From Siphonodentalium dalli (taxonomy: Eukaryota; Mollusca; Scaphopoda; Gadilida; Siphonodentaliidae), in assembly GCA_032622095.1 (NCBI GenBank), contig CP136066.1, forward strand, positions 5,541,784 through 5,605,783: a stretch of DNA of 64,000 bases. The letters are read 5' to 3'. Below the pieces are notes generated by a model. That model did no database searches. It was not told where the DNA came from and worked only from the letters and a program-made list of their open reading frames with translations. A program made the position numbers and the translations under genes. Below, one piece after another: positions 38,501-53,500 of the stretch; position 1 is the stretch's first letter, and each line of letters opens with the position of its first letter.

Positions 38501-41500
38501 AACATACATAACCAATTAGGGGCACTGATTAACACATATATAACCAATTAAGGGCACTGATTAAACATACATAACCAATTAGGGGCACTGATTAAAACAT
38601 ACATAATCATTTAGGGGCACTGATTAACACATACATAACCATTTAGGGGCACTGATTAACACATACATAACCAATTAAGGGCACTGATTAAAACTTACAA
38701 AACCAATTAGGGGCACTGATTAAAACATATATAACCATTTAGGGGCACTGATTAAAACATACATAACCAATTAGGGGCACTGAATAAAACACACATAACC
38801 AATTAGGGGCACTGATTAAAACATACATAACCAATTAGGGGCACTGATTAAAATATACATAACCAATTAGGGGCACTGATTAACACATACATAACCAATT
38901 AAGGGCACTGATTAAAACATACATAACCAATTAGGGGCACTGATTAAGACATACATAACCAATTAGGGGCACTGATTAAAACATACATAACCAATTAGGG
39001 GCACTGATTAAAACATACCTAACCAATTAAGGGCACTGATTAACACATACATAACCAATTAAGGGCACTGATTAAAACATACAAAACCAATTAGGGGCAC
39101 TGATTAAAACATACCTAACCAATTAGGGGCACTGATTAAAACATACATAACCAATTAGGGGCACTGATTTAAAACATACCTAACCAATTAAGGGCACTGA
39201 TTAAGACATACATAACCAATTAGGGGCACTGATTAAAACATACATAACCAATTAGGGGCACTGATTAAAACATACCTAACCAATTAAGGGCACTGATTAA
39301 CACATACATAACCAATTAAGGGCACTGATTAAAACATACAAAACCAAGTAGGGGCACTGATTAAAACATACATAACCAATTAGGGGCACTGATTAAAACA
39401 TACGTAACCAATTAGGGGCACTGATTAAAACATACAAACCAATTAGGGGCACTGATTAAAACATACCAAACCAATTAGGGGCACTGATTAAAACATACAA
39501 AACCAATTAGGGGCACTGATTAAAACATACATAACCAATTAGGGGCACTGATTAAAACATACCTAACCAATTAGGGGCACTGATTAAAACATACAAAACC
39601 AATTAGGGGCACTGATTAAAACATAAATAACCAATTAGGGGCACTGATTAAAACATACATAACCAATTAGGGGCACTGATTAACACATACGTAACCAATT
39701 ACTGGCACTGATTAAAACATACATAACCAATTAGGGGCACTGATTAAAACATACATAACCATTTAGGGGCACTGATTAACACATACATAACCAATTAAGG
39801 GCACTGATTAAAACATACCTAACCAATTAGGGGCACTGATTAAAACATACAAAACCAATTAGGGGCACTGATTAAAACATACAAAACCAATTAGTGGCAC
39901 TGATTAAAACATACATAACCATTTAGGGGCACTGATTAAAACATACATAACCAATATGGGGCACTGATTAAAACATACATAACCAATTAGGGGCACTGAT
40001 TAAAACATACATAACCAATTAGGGGCACTGATTAACACATATATAACCAATTAAGGGCACTGATTAAACATACATAACCAATTAGGGGCACTGATTAAAA
40101 CATACATAATCATTTAGGGGCACTGATTAACACATACATAACCATTTAGGGGCACTGATTAACACATACATAACCAATTAAGGGCACTGATTAAAACTTA
40201 CAAAACCAATTAGGGGCACTGATTAAAACATATATAACCATTTAGGGGCACTGATTAAAACATACATAACCAATTAGGGGCACTGAATAAAACACACATA
40301 ACCAATTAGGGGCACTGATTAAAACATACATAACCAATTAGGGGCACTGATTAAAATATACATAACCAATTAGGGGCACTGATTAACACATACATAACCA
40401 ATTAAGGGCACTGATTAAAACATACATAACCAATTAGGGGCACTGATTAAGACATACATAACCAATTAGGGGCACTGATTAAAACATACATAACCAATTA
40501 GGGGCACTGATTAAAACATACCTAACCAATTAAGGGCACTGATTAACACATACATAACCAATTAAGGGCACTGATTAAAACATACAAAACCAATTAGGGG
40601 CACTGATTAAAACATACCTAACCAATTAGGGGCACTGATTAAAACATACATAACCAATTAGGGGCACTGATTTAAAACATACCTAACCAATTAAGGGCAC
40701 TGATTAAGACATACATAACCAATTAGGGGCACTGATTAAAACATACATAACCAATTAGGGGCACTGATTAAAACATACCTAACCAATTAAGGGCACTGAT
40801 TAACACATACATAACCAATTAAGGGCACTGATTAAAACATACAAAACCAAGTAGGGGCACTGATTAAAACATACATAACCAATTAGGGGCACTGATTAAA
40901 ACATACGTAACCAATTAGGGGCACTGATTAAAACATACAAACCAATTAGGGGCACTGATTAAAACATACCAAACCAATTAGGGGCACTGATTAAAACATA
41001 CAAAACCAATTAGGGGCACTGATTAAAACATACATAACCAATTAGGGGCACTGATTAAAACATACCTAACCAATTAGGGGCACTGATTAAAACATACAAA
41101 ACCAATTAGGGGCACTGATTAAAACAAACCTAACCAATTAGGGGCACTGATTAAAACATACAAAACCAATTAGGGGCACTGATTAAAACATACATAACAA
41201 ATTAGGGGCACTGATTAAAACATACATAACCAATTACGGGCACTGATTAAAACATATATAACCAATTAGGGGCACTGATTAAAACATACAAAACCAATTA
41301 GGGGCTCTGATTAAAACATATAAAACCAATTAGGGGCTCTGATTAAAACATACATAACCATTTAGGGGCACTGATTAAAACATACATAACCAATTAGGTA
41401 CATAACCATTTAGTGGCACTGATTAAAACATACATAACCAATTAGGGGCACTGATTAAAACATACATAACCAATTAGGGGCACTGATTAAAACATAAATA

Positions 41501-44500
41501 ACCAATTAGGGGCACTGATTAAAACATACATAACCAATTAGGGGCACTGATTAACACATACATAACCAATTACGGGCACTGATTAAAACATACATAACCA
41601 ATTAGGGGCACTGATTAAAACATACATAACCATTTAGTGGCACTGATTAACACATACATAACCAATTAAGGGCACTGATTAAAACATACCTAACCAATTA
41701 GGGGCACTTATTAAAACATACAAAACCAATTAGGGGCACTGATTAAAACATACAAAACCAATTAGGGGGACTGATTAAAACATACATAACCATTTAGGGG
41801 CACTGATTAAAACATACATAACCAATATGGGGCACTGATTAAAACATACATAACCAATTAGGGGCACTGATTAAAACATACATAACCAATTAGGGGCACT
41901 GATTAACACATATATAACCAATTAAGGGCACTGATTAAACATACATAACCAATTAGGGGCACTGATTAAAACATACATAATCATTTAGGGGCACTGATTA
42001 ACACATACATAACCATTTAGGGGCACTGATTAACACATACATAACCAATTAAGGGCACTGATTAAAACTTACAAAACCAATTAGGGGCACTGATTAAAAC
42101 ATATATAACCATTTAGGGGCACTGATTAAAACATACATAACCAATTAGGGGCACTGAATAAAACACACATAACCAATTAGGGGCACTGATTAAAACATAC
42201 ATAACCAATTAGGGGCACTGATTAAAATATACATAACCAATTAGGGGCACTGATTAACACATACATAACCAATTAAGGGCACTGATTAAAACATACATAA
42301 CCAATTAGGGGCACTGATTAAGACATACATAACCAATTAGGGGCACTGATTAAAACACATAACCAATTAGGGGCACTGATTAAAACATACCTAACCAATT
42401 AAGGGCACTGATTAACACATACATAACCAATTAAGGGCACTGATTAAAACATACAAAACCAATTAGGGGCACTGATTAAAACATACCTAACCAATTAGGG
42501 GCACTGATTAAAACATACATAACCAATTAGGGGCACTGATTTAAAACATACCTAACCAATTAAGGGCACTGATTAAGACATACATAACCAATTAGGGGCA
42601 CTGATTAAAACATACATAACCAATTAGGGGCACTGATTAAAACATACCTAACCAATTAAGGGCACTGATTAACACATACATAACCAATTAAGGGCACTGA
42701 TTAAAACATACAAAACCAAGTAGGGGCACTGATTAAAACATACATAACCAATTAGGGGCACTGATTAAAACATACGTAACCAATTAGGGGCACTGATTAA
42801 AACATACAAACCAATTAGGGGCACTGATTAAAACATACCAAACCAATTAGGGGCACTGATTAAAACATACAAAACCAATTAGGGGCACTGATTAAAACAT
42901 ACATAACCAATTAGGGGCACTGATTAAAACATACCTAACCAATTAGGGGCACTGATTAAAACATACAAAACCAATTAGGGGCACTGATTAAAACAAACCT
43001 AACCAATTAGGGGCACTGATTAAAACATACAAAACCAATTAGGGGCACTGATTAAAACATACATAACCAATTAGGGGCACTGATTAAAACATACATAACC
43101 AATTACGGGCACTGATTAAAACATATATAACCAATTAGGGGCACTGATTAAAACATACAAAACCAATTAGGGGCTCTGATTAAAACATATAAAACCAATT
43201 AGGGGCTCTGATTAAAACATACATAACCATTTAGGGGCACTGATTAAAACATACATAACCAATTAGGTACATAACCATTTAGTGGCACTGATTAAAACAT
43301 ACATAACCAATTAGGGGCACTGATTAAAACATACATAACCAATTAGGGGCACTGATTAAAACATAAATAACCAATTAGGGGCACTGATTAAAACATACAT
43401 AACCAATTAGGGGCACTGATTAACACATACATAACCAATTACGGGCACTGATTAAAACATACATAACCAATTAGGGGCACTGATTAAAACATACATAACC
43501 ATTTAGTGGCACTGATTAACACATACATAACCAATTAAGGGCACTGATTAAAACATACCTAACCAATTAGGGGCACTTATTAAAACATACAAAACCAATT
43601 AGGGGCACTGATTAAAACATACAAAACCAATTAGGGGGACTGATTAAAACATACATAACCATTTAGGGGCACTGATTAAAACATACATAACCAATATGGG
43701 GCACTGATTAAAACATACATAACCAATTAGGGGCACTGATTAAAACATACATAACCAATTAGGGGCACTGACTAACACATACATAACCAATTAAGGGCAC
43801 TGATTAAACATACATAACCAATTAGTGGCACTGAATAAAACATACATAATCATTTAGGGGCACTGATTAACACATACATAACCATTTAGGGGCACTGATT
43901 AACACATACGTAACCAATTAAGGGCACTGATTAAAACATACAAAACCAATTAGGGGCACTGATTAAAACATATATAACCATTTAGGGGCACTGATTAAAA
44001 CATACATAACCAATTAGGGGCACTGATTAAAACACACATAACCAATTAGGGGCACTGACTAAAACATACATAACCAATTAGAGGCACTGATTGAAACATA
44101 CATAACCAATTAGGGGCACTGATTAACACATACATATCCAATTAAGGGCACTGATTAAAACATACATAACCAATTAGGGGCACAGATTAAAACATACATA
44201 ACCATTTAGGGGCACTGATTAAAACATACATAACAAATTAAGGGCACTGATTAAAACATACATAACCAATTAAGGGCACTGATCAAAACATACATAACCA
44301 ATTAGGGGCACTGATTAAAACATACAAAACCAATTAGGGGCACTGATTAAAACATATATAACCATTTAGGGGCACTGATTAAAATATACATAACCAATTA
44401 GGGGCACTGAATAAAACACACATAACCAATTAGGGGCACTGATTAAAACATACATAACCAATTAGGGGCACTGATTAAAACATACATAACCAATTAGGGG

Positions 44501-47500
44501 CACTGATTAACACATACATAACCAATTAAGGGCACTGATTAAAACATACATAACCAATTAGGGGCACTGATTAAGACATACATAACCAATTAGGGGCACT
44601 GATTAAAACATACATAACCAATTAGGGGCACTGATTAAAACATACCTAACCAATTAAGGGCACTGATTAACACATACATAACCAATTAAGGGCACTGATT
44701 AAAACATACAAAACCAATTAGGGGCACTGATTAAAACATACCTAACCAATTAGGGGCACCGATTAAAACATACATAACCAATTAGGGGCACTGATTTAAA
44801 ACATACCTAACCAATTAAGGGCACTGATTAAGACATACATAACCAATTAGGGGCACTGATTAAAACATACATAACCAATTAGGGGCACTGATTAAAACAT
44901 ACCTAACCAATTAAGGGCACTGATTAACACATACATAACCAATTAAGGGCACTGATTAAAACATACAAAACCAAGTAGGGGCACTGATTAAAACATACAT
45001 AACCAATTAGGGGCACTGATTAAAACATACGTAACCAATTAGGGGCACTGATTAAAACATACAAACCAATTAGGGGCACTGATTAAAACATAACAAACCA
45101 ATTAGGGGCACTGATTAAAACATACAAAACCAATTAGGGGCACTGATTAAAACATACATAACCAATTAGGGGCACTGATTAAAACATACCTAACCAATTA
45201 GGGGCACTGATTAAAACATACAAAACCAATTAGGGGCACTGATTAAAACAAACCTAACCAATTAGGGGCACTGATTAAAACATACCTAACCAATTAGGGG
45301 CACTGATTAAAATATACATAACCAATTAGGGGCACTGATTAAAACATACATAACCAATTAGGGGCACTGATTAAAACATATATAACCAATTAGGGGCACT
45401 GATTAAAACATACAAAACCAATTAGGGGCTCCGATTAAAACATACATAACCATTTAGGGGCACTGATTAAAACATACATAACCAATTAGGGGCACTGATT
45501 AAAACAAACCTAACCAATTAGGGGGACTGATTAAAACATACATAACCAATTAGGGGGACTGATTAAAACATACATAACCAATTAGGGGCACTGATTAAAC
45601 ATACATAACCAATTAGGGGCACTGATTAAAACAAACCTAACCAATTAGGGGCACTGATTAAAACATACATAACCAATTAGGGGCACTGATTAAAACATAT
45701 ATAACCAATTAGGGGCACTGATTAAAACATACATAACCAATTAGGGGCACTGATTAAAACATATATAACCAATTAGGGGCACTGATTAAAACATACAAAA
45801 CCAATTAGGGGCTCTGATTAAAACATACATAACCATTTAGGGGCACTGATTAAAACATACAAAACCAATTAGGGGCACTGATTAAAACATACATAACCAT
45901 TTAGGGGCACTGATTAAAACATACATAACCAATTAGGGGCACTGATTAAAACATACCTAACCAATTAGGGGCACTGATTAAAACATTAAAAAAACAATTA
46001 GGGGCACTGATTAAAACATACATAACCAATTAGGGGCACTGACTAAAACATACCTAACCAATTAGGGGCACTGATTAAAACATACAAAACCATTTAGGGG
46101 CACTGATTAAAACATACAAAACCAATTAGGGGCACTGATTAAAACATACATAACCATTTAGGGGCACTGATTAAAACATACATAACCATTTAGGGGCACT
46201 GATTAAAACATACAAAACCAATTAGGGGCACTGATTAAAACATACATAACCATTTAGGGGCACTGATTAAAACATACATAACCAATTAGGGGCACTGATT
46301 AATACATACATAACCAATTAGGGGCACTGATTAAAACATAAATAACCAATTAGGGGCACTGATTAAAACATACATAACCAATTAGGGGCACTTATTAACA
46401 CATACATAACCAATTACTGGCACTGATTAAAACACACATAACCAATTAGGGGCACTGATTAAAACATACTTAACCATTTAGGGGCACTGATTAACACATA
46501 CATAACCAATTAAGGGCACTGATTAAAACATACCTAACCAATTAGGGGCACTGATTAAAACATACAAAACCAATTAGGGGCACTGATTAAAACATACAAA
46601 ACCAATTAGGGGCACTGATTAAAACATACATAACCATTTAGGGGCACTGATTAAAACATACATAACCAATATGGGGTACTGATTAAAACATACATAACCA
46701 ATTAGGGGCACTGATTAAAACATACATAACCAATTAGGGGCACTGATTAAACATACTTAACCAATTAAGGGCACTGATTAAACATACATAACCAATTAGG
46801 GGCACTGATTAAAACATACATAATCATTTAGGGGCACTGATTAACACATACATAACCATTTAGGGGCACTGATTAACACATACATAACCAATTAAGGGCA
46901 CTGATTAAAACATACAAAACCAATTAGGGGCACTGATTAAAACATATATAACCATTTAGGGGCACTGATTAAAACATACATAACCAATTAGGGGCACTGA
47001 TTAAAACACACATAACCAATTAGGGGCACTGATTAAAACATACATAACCAATTAGGGGCACTGATTAAAACATACATAACCAATTAGGGGCACTGATTAA
47101 CACATACATAACCAATTAAGGGCACTGATTAAAACATACATAACCAATTAGGGGCACTGATTAAAACATACATAACCATTTAGGGGCACTGATTAACACA
47201 TATATAACCAATTAAGGGCACTGATTAAAACATACATAACCAATTAAGGGCACTGATTAAAACATACATAACCAATTAGCGGCACTGATTAAAACATACA
47301 AAACCAATTAGGGGCACTGATTAAAACATACCTAACCAATTAGGGGCACTGATTAAAACATACATAACCAATTAGGGGCACTGATTAAAACATACCTAAC
47401 CAATTAAGGGCACTGATTAAAACATACATAACCAATTAGGGGCACTGATTAAAACATACCTAACCAATTAGGGGCACTGATTAAAACATACAAACCCAAT

Positions 47501-50500
47501 TAGGGGCACTGATTAAAACATACAAAACCAATTAGGGGCACTGATTAAAACATACATAACCATTTAGGGGCACTGATTAAAACATACATAACCAATATGG
47601 GGTACTGATTAAAACATACATAACCAATTAGGGGCACTGATTAAAACATACATAACCAATTAGGGGCACTGATTAACACATACATAACCAATTAAGGGCA
47701 CTGATTAAACATACATAACCAATTAGGGGCACTGATTAAAACATACATAATCATTTAGGGGCACTGATTAACACATACATAACCATTTAGGGGCACTGAT
47801 TAACACATACATAACCAATTAAGGGCACTGATTAAAACATACGAAACCAATTAGGGGCACTGATTAAAACATATATAACCATTTAGGGGCACTGATTAAA
47901 ACATACATAACCAATTAGGGGCACTGATTAAAACACACATAACCAATTAGGGGCACTGATTAAAACATACATAACCAATTAGGGGCACTGATTAAAACAT
48001 ACATAACCAATTAGGGGCACTGATTAACACATACATAACCAATTAAGGGCACTGATATCATACATAACCAATTAGGGGCACTGATTAAAACATACATAAC
48101 CATTTAGGGGCACTGATTAACACATATATAACCAATTAAGGGCACTGATTAAAACATACATAACCAATTAAGGGCACTGATTAAAACATACATAACCAAT
48201 TAGCGGCACTGATTAAAACATACATAACCAATTAGGGGCACTGATTAAAACATACCTAACCAATTAAGGGCACTGATAAAAACATACATAACCAATTAGG
48301 GGCACTGATTAAAACATACATAACCAATTAGGGGCACTGATTAGAACATACCTAACCAATTAAGGGCACTGATTAACACATACATAACCAATTAAGGGCA
48401 CTGATTAAAACATACAAAACCAAGTAGGGGCACTGATTAAAACATACATAACTAATTAGGGGCACTGATTAAAACATACGTAACCAATTAGTGGCACTGA
48501 TTAAAACAAACAAACCAATTAGGGGCACTGATTAAAACATACCTAACCAATTAGGGGCACTGGTTAAAACATGCATAACCAATTAGGGGCACTGATTAAA
48601 ACATACATAACCAATTAGGGGCACTGATTAAAACATACATAACCAATTAGGGGCACTGATTAAAACATACATAACCAATTAGGGGCACTGATTAAACCTT
48701 ACAAAACCAATTAGGGGCACTGATTAAAACATACCTAACCAATTAGGGGTACTGATTAAAACATACATAACCAATTAGGGGCACTGATTAAAACATACCT
48801 AACCAATTAAGGGCACTGATTAAAACATACATAACCAATTAGGGGCACTGATTAAAACATACATAACCAATTAGGGGCACTGATTAAAACATACCTAACC
48901 AATTAAGGGCACTGATTAACACATACATAACCAATTAAGGGCACTGATTAAAACATACAACACCAAGTAGGGGCACTGATTAAAACATACATAACCAATT
49001 AGGGGCACTGATTAAAACATACGTAACCAATTAGGGGCACTGATTAAAACATACAAACCAATTAGGGGCACTGATTAAAACATACCTAACCAATTAGGGG
49101 CACTGATTAAAACATTAAAAAAACAATTAGGGGCACTGATTAAAACATACATAACCAATTAGGGGCACTGATTAAAACAAACCTAACCAATTAGGGGGAA
49201 TGATTAAAACATACCTAACCAATTAGGGGCACTGATTAAAACATACATAACCAATTAATGGGCACTGATTAAAACATACAAAACCAATTAGGGGCACTGA
49301 TTAAAACATACAAAACCAATTAGGGGCACTGATTAAAACATACATAACCATTTAGGGGCACTGATTAAAACATACATAACCAATATGGGGCACTGATTAA
49401 AACATACATAACCAATTAGGGGCACTGATTAAAACATACATAACCAATTAGGGGCACTGATTAACACATATATAACCAATTAAGGGCACTGATTAAACAT
49501 ACATAACCAATTAGGGGCACTGATTAAAACATACATAATCATTTAGGGGCACTGATTAACACATACATAACCATTTAGGGGCACTGATTAACACATACAT
49601 AACCAATTAGGGGCACTGAATAAAATATACATAACCAATATGGGGCACTGATTAAAACATACATAACCAATTAAGGGCACTGATTAAAACATACAAAACC
49701 AATTAGGGGCACTGATTAAAACATATATAACCATTTAGGGGCACTGATTAAAACATACATAACCAATTAGGGGCACTGAATAAAACACACATAACCAATT
49801 AGGGGCACTGATTAAAACATACATAACCAATTAGGGGCACTGATTAAAACATACATAACCAATTAGGGGCACTGATTAACACATACATAACCAATTAAGG
49901 GCACTGATTAAAACATACATAACCAATTAGGGGCACTGATTAAGACATACATAACCAATTAAGGGCACTGATTAAAACATACATAACCAATTAGGGGCAC
50001 TGATTAAAACATACCTAACCAATTAAGGGCACTGATTAACACATACATAACCAATTAAGGGCACTGATTAAAACATACAAAACCAATTAGGGGCACTGAT
50101 TAAAACATACCTAACCAATTAGGGGCACTGATTAAAACATACATAACCAATTAGGGGCACTGATTAAAACATACCTAACCAATTAAGGGCACTGATTAAG
50201 ACATACATAACCAATTAGGGGCACTGATTAAAACATACATAACCAATTAGGGGCACTGATTAAAACATACCTAACCAATTAAGGGCACTGATTAACACAT
50301 ACATAACCAATTAAGGGCACTGATTAAAACATACAAAACCAAGTAGGGGCACTGATTAAAACATACATAACCAATTAGGGGCACTGATTAAAACATACGT
50401 AACCAATTAGGGGCACTGATTAAAACATACAAACCAATTAGGGGCACTGATTAAAACATACCAAACCAAATAGGGGCACTGATTAAAACATACAAAACCA

Positions 50501-53500
50501 ATTAGGGGCACTGATTAAAACATACATAACCAATTAGGGGCACTGATTAAAACAAACCTAACCAATTATGGGCACTGATTAAAACATACAAAACCAATTA
50601 GGGGCACTGATTAAAACAAACCTAACCAATTAGGGGCACTGATTAAAACATACATAACCAATTAATGGGCACTGATTAAAACATACAAAACCAATTAGGG
50701 GCACTGATTAAAACATACATAACCATTTAGGGGCACTGATTAAAACATATATAACCAATTATGGGCACTGATTAAAACATACATAACCATTTAGGGGCAC
50801 TGATTAAAACATACAAAACCAATTAGGGGCACTGATTAAAACATACATAACCAATTAGGGGCACTGATTAAAACATACCTAACCAATTAGGGGCACTGAT
50901 TAAAACATACATAACCAATTAGGGGCACTGATTAAAACATACATAACCAATTAGGGGCACTGATTAACACATACGTAACCAATTACTGGCACTGATTAAA
51001 ACATACATAACCAATTAGGGGCACTGATTAAAACATACATAACCATTTAGGGGCACTGATTAACACATACATAACCAATTAAGGGCACTGATTAACACAT
51101 ACATAACCAATTAAGGGCCCTGATTAAAACATACCTAACCAATTAGGGGCACTGATTAAAACATACAAAACCAATTAGGGGCACTGATTAAAACATACAA
51201 AACCAATTAGTGGCACTGATTAAAACATACATAACCATTTAGGGGCACTGATTAAAACATACATAACCAATATGGGGCACTGATTAAAACATACATAACC
51301 AATTAGGGGCACTGATTAAAACATACATAACCAATTAGGGGCACTGATTAACACATATATAACCAATTAAGGGCACTGATTGAACATACATAACCAATTA
51401 GGGGCACTGATTAAAACATACATAATCATTTAGGGGCACTGATTAACACATACATAACCATTTAGGGGCACTGATTAACACATACATAACCAATTAAGGG
51501 CACTGATTAAAACATACAAAACCAATTAGGGGCACTGATTAAAACATATATAACCATTTAGGGGTACTGATTAAAACATACATAACCAATTAGGGGCACT
51601 GAATAAAACACACATAACCAATTAGGGGTACTGATTAAAACATACATAACCAATTAGGGGCACTGATTAAAATATACATAACCAATTAGGGGCACTGATT
51701 AACACATACATAACCAATTAAGGGCACTGATTAAAACATACATAACCAATTAGGGGCACTGATTAAGACATACATAACCAATTAGGGGCACTGATTAAAA
51801 CATACATAACCAATTAGGGGCACTGATTAAAACATACCTAACCAATTAAGGGCACTGATTAACACATACATAACCAATTAAGTCCACTGATTAAAACATA
51901 CAAAACCAATTAGGGGCACTGATTAAAACATACCTAACCAATTAGGGGCACTGATTAAAACATACATAACCAATTAGGGGCACTGATTTAAAACATACCT
52001 AACCAATTAAGGGCACTGATTAAGACATACATAACAAATTAGGGGCACTGATTAAAACATACATAACCAATTAGGGGCACTGATTAAAACATACCTAACC
52101 AATTAAGGGCACTGATTAACACATACATAACCAATTAAGGGCACTGATTAAAACATACAAAACCAAGTAGGGGCACTGATTAAAACATACATAACCAATT
52201 AGGGGCACTGATTAAAACATACGTAACCAATTAGGGGCACTGATTAAAACATACAAACCAATTAGGGGCACTGATTAAAACATACCAAACCAATTAGGGG
52301 CACTGATTAAAACATACAAAACCAATTAGGGGCACTGATTAAAACATACATAACCAATTAGGGGCACTGATTAAAACATACCTAACCAATTAGGGGCACT
52401 GATTAAAACATACAATACCAATTAGGGGCACTGATTAAAACAAACCTAACCAATTAGGGGCACTGATTAAAACATACCTAACCAATTAGGGGCACTGATT
52501 AAAACATACATAACCAATTAGGGGCACTGATTAAAACATACATAACCAATTAGGGGCACTGATTAAAACATATATAACCAATTATGGGCACTGATTAAAA
52601 CATACAAAACCAATTAGGGGCTCTGATTAAAACATACATAACCATTTAGGGGCACTGATTAAAACATACATAACCAATTAGGTACATAACCATTTAGTGG
52701 CACTGATTAAAACATACATAACCAATTAGGGGCACTGATTAAAACATACATAACCAATTAGGGGCACTGATTAAAACATAAATAACCAATTAGGGGCACT
52801 GATTAAAACATACATAACCTATTAGTGGCACTGATTAACACATACATAACCAATTACGGGCACTGATTAAAACATACATAACCAATTAGGGGCACTGATT
52901 AAAACATACATAACCATTTAGTGGCACGGATTAACACATTCATAACTAATTAAGGGCACTGATTAAAACATACCTAACCAATTAGGGGCACTTATTAAAA
53001 CATACAAAACCAATTAGGGGCACTCATTAAAACATACAAAACCAATTAGGGGGACTGATTAAAACATACATAACCATTTAGGGGCACTGATTAAAACATA
53101 CATAACCAATATGGGGCACTGATTAAAACATACATAACCAATTAGGGGCACTGATTAAAACATACATAACCAATTAGGGGCACTGACTAACACATACATA
53201 ACCAATTAAGGGCACTGATTAAACATACATAACCAATTAGTGGCACTGAATAAAACATACATAATCATTTAGGGGCACTGATTAACACATACATAACCAT
53301 TTAGGGGCACTGATTAACACACACGTAACCAATTAAGGGCACTGATTAAAACATACAATACCAATTAGGGGCACTGATTAAAACATATATAACCATTTAG
53401 GGGCACTGATTAAAACATACATAACCAATTAGGGGCACTGATTAAAACACACATAACCAATTAGGGGCACTGACTAAAACATACATAACCAATTAGAGGC

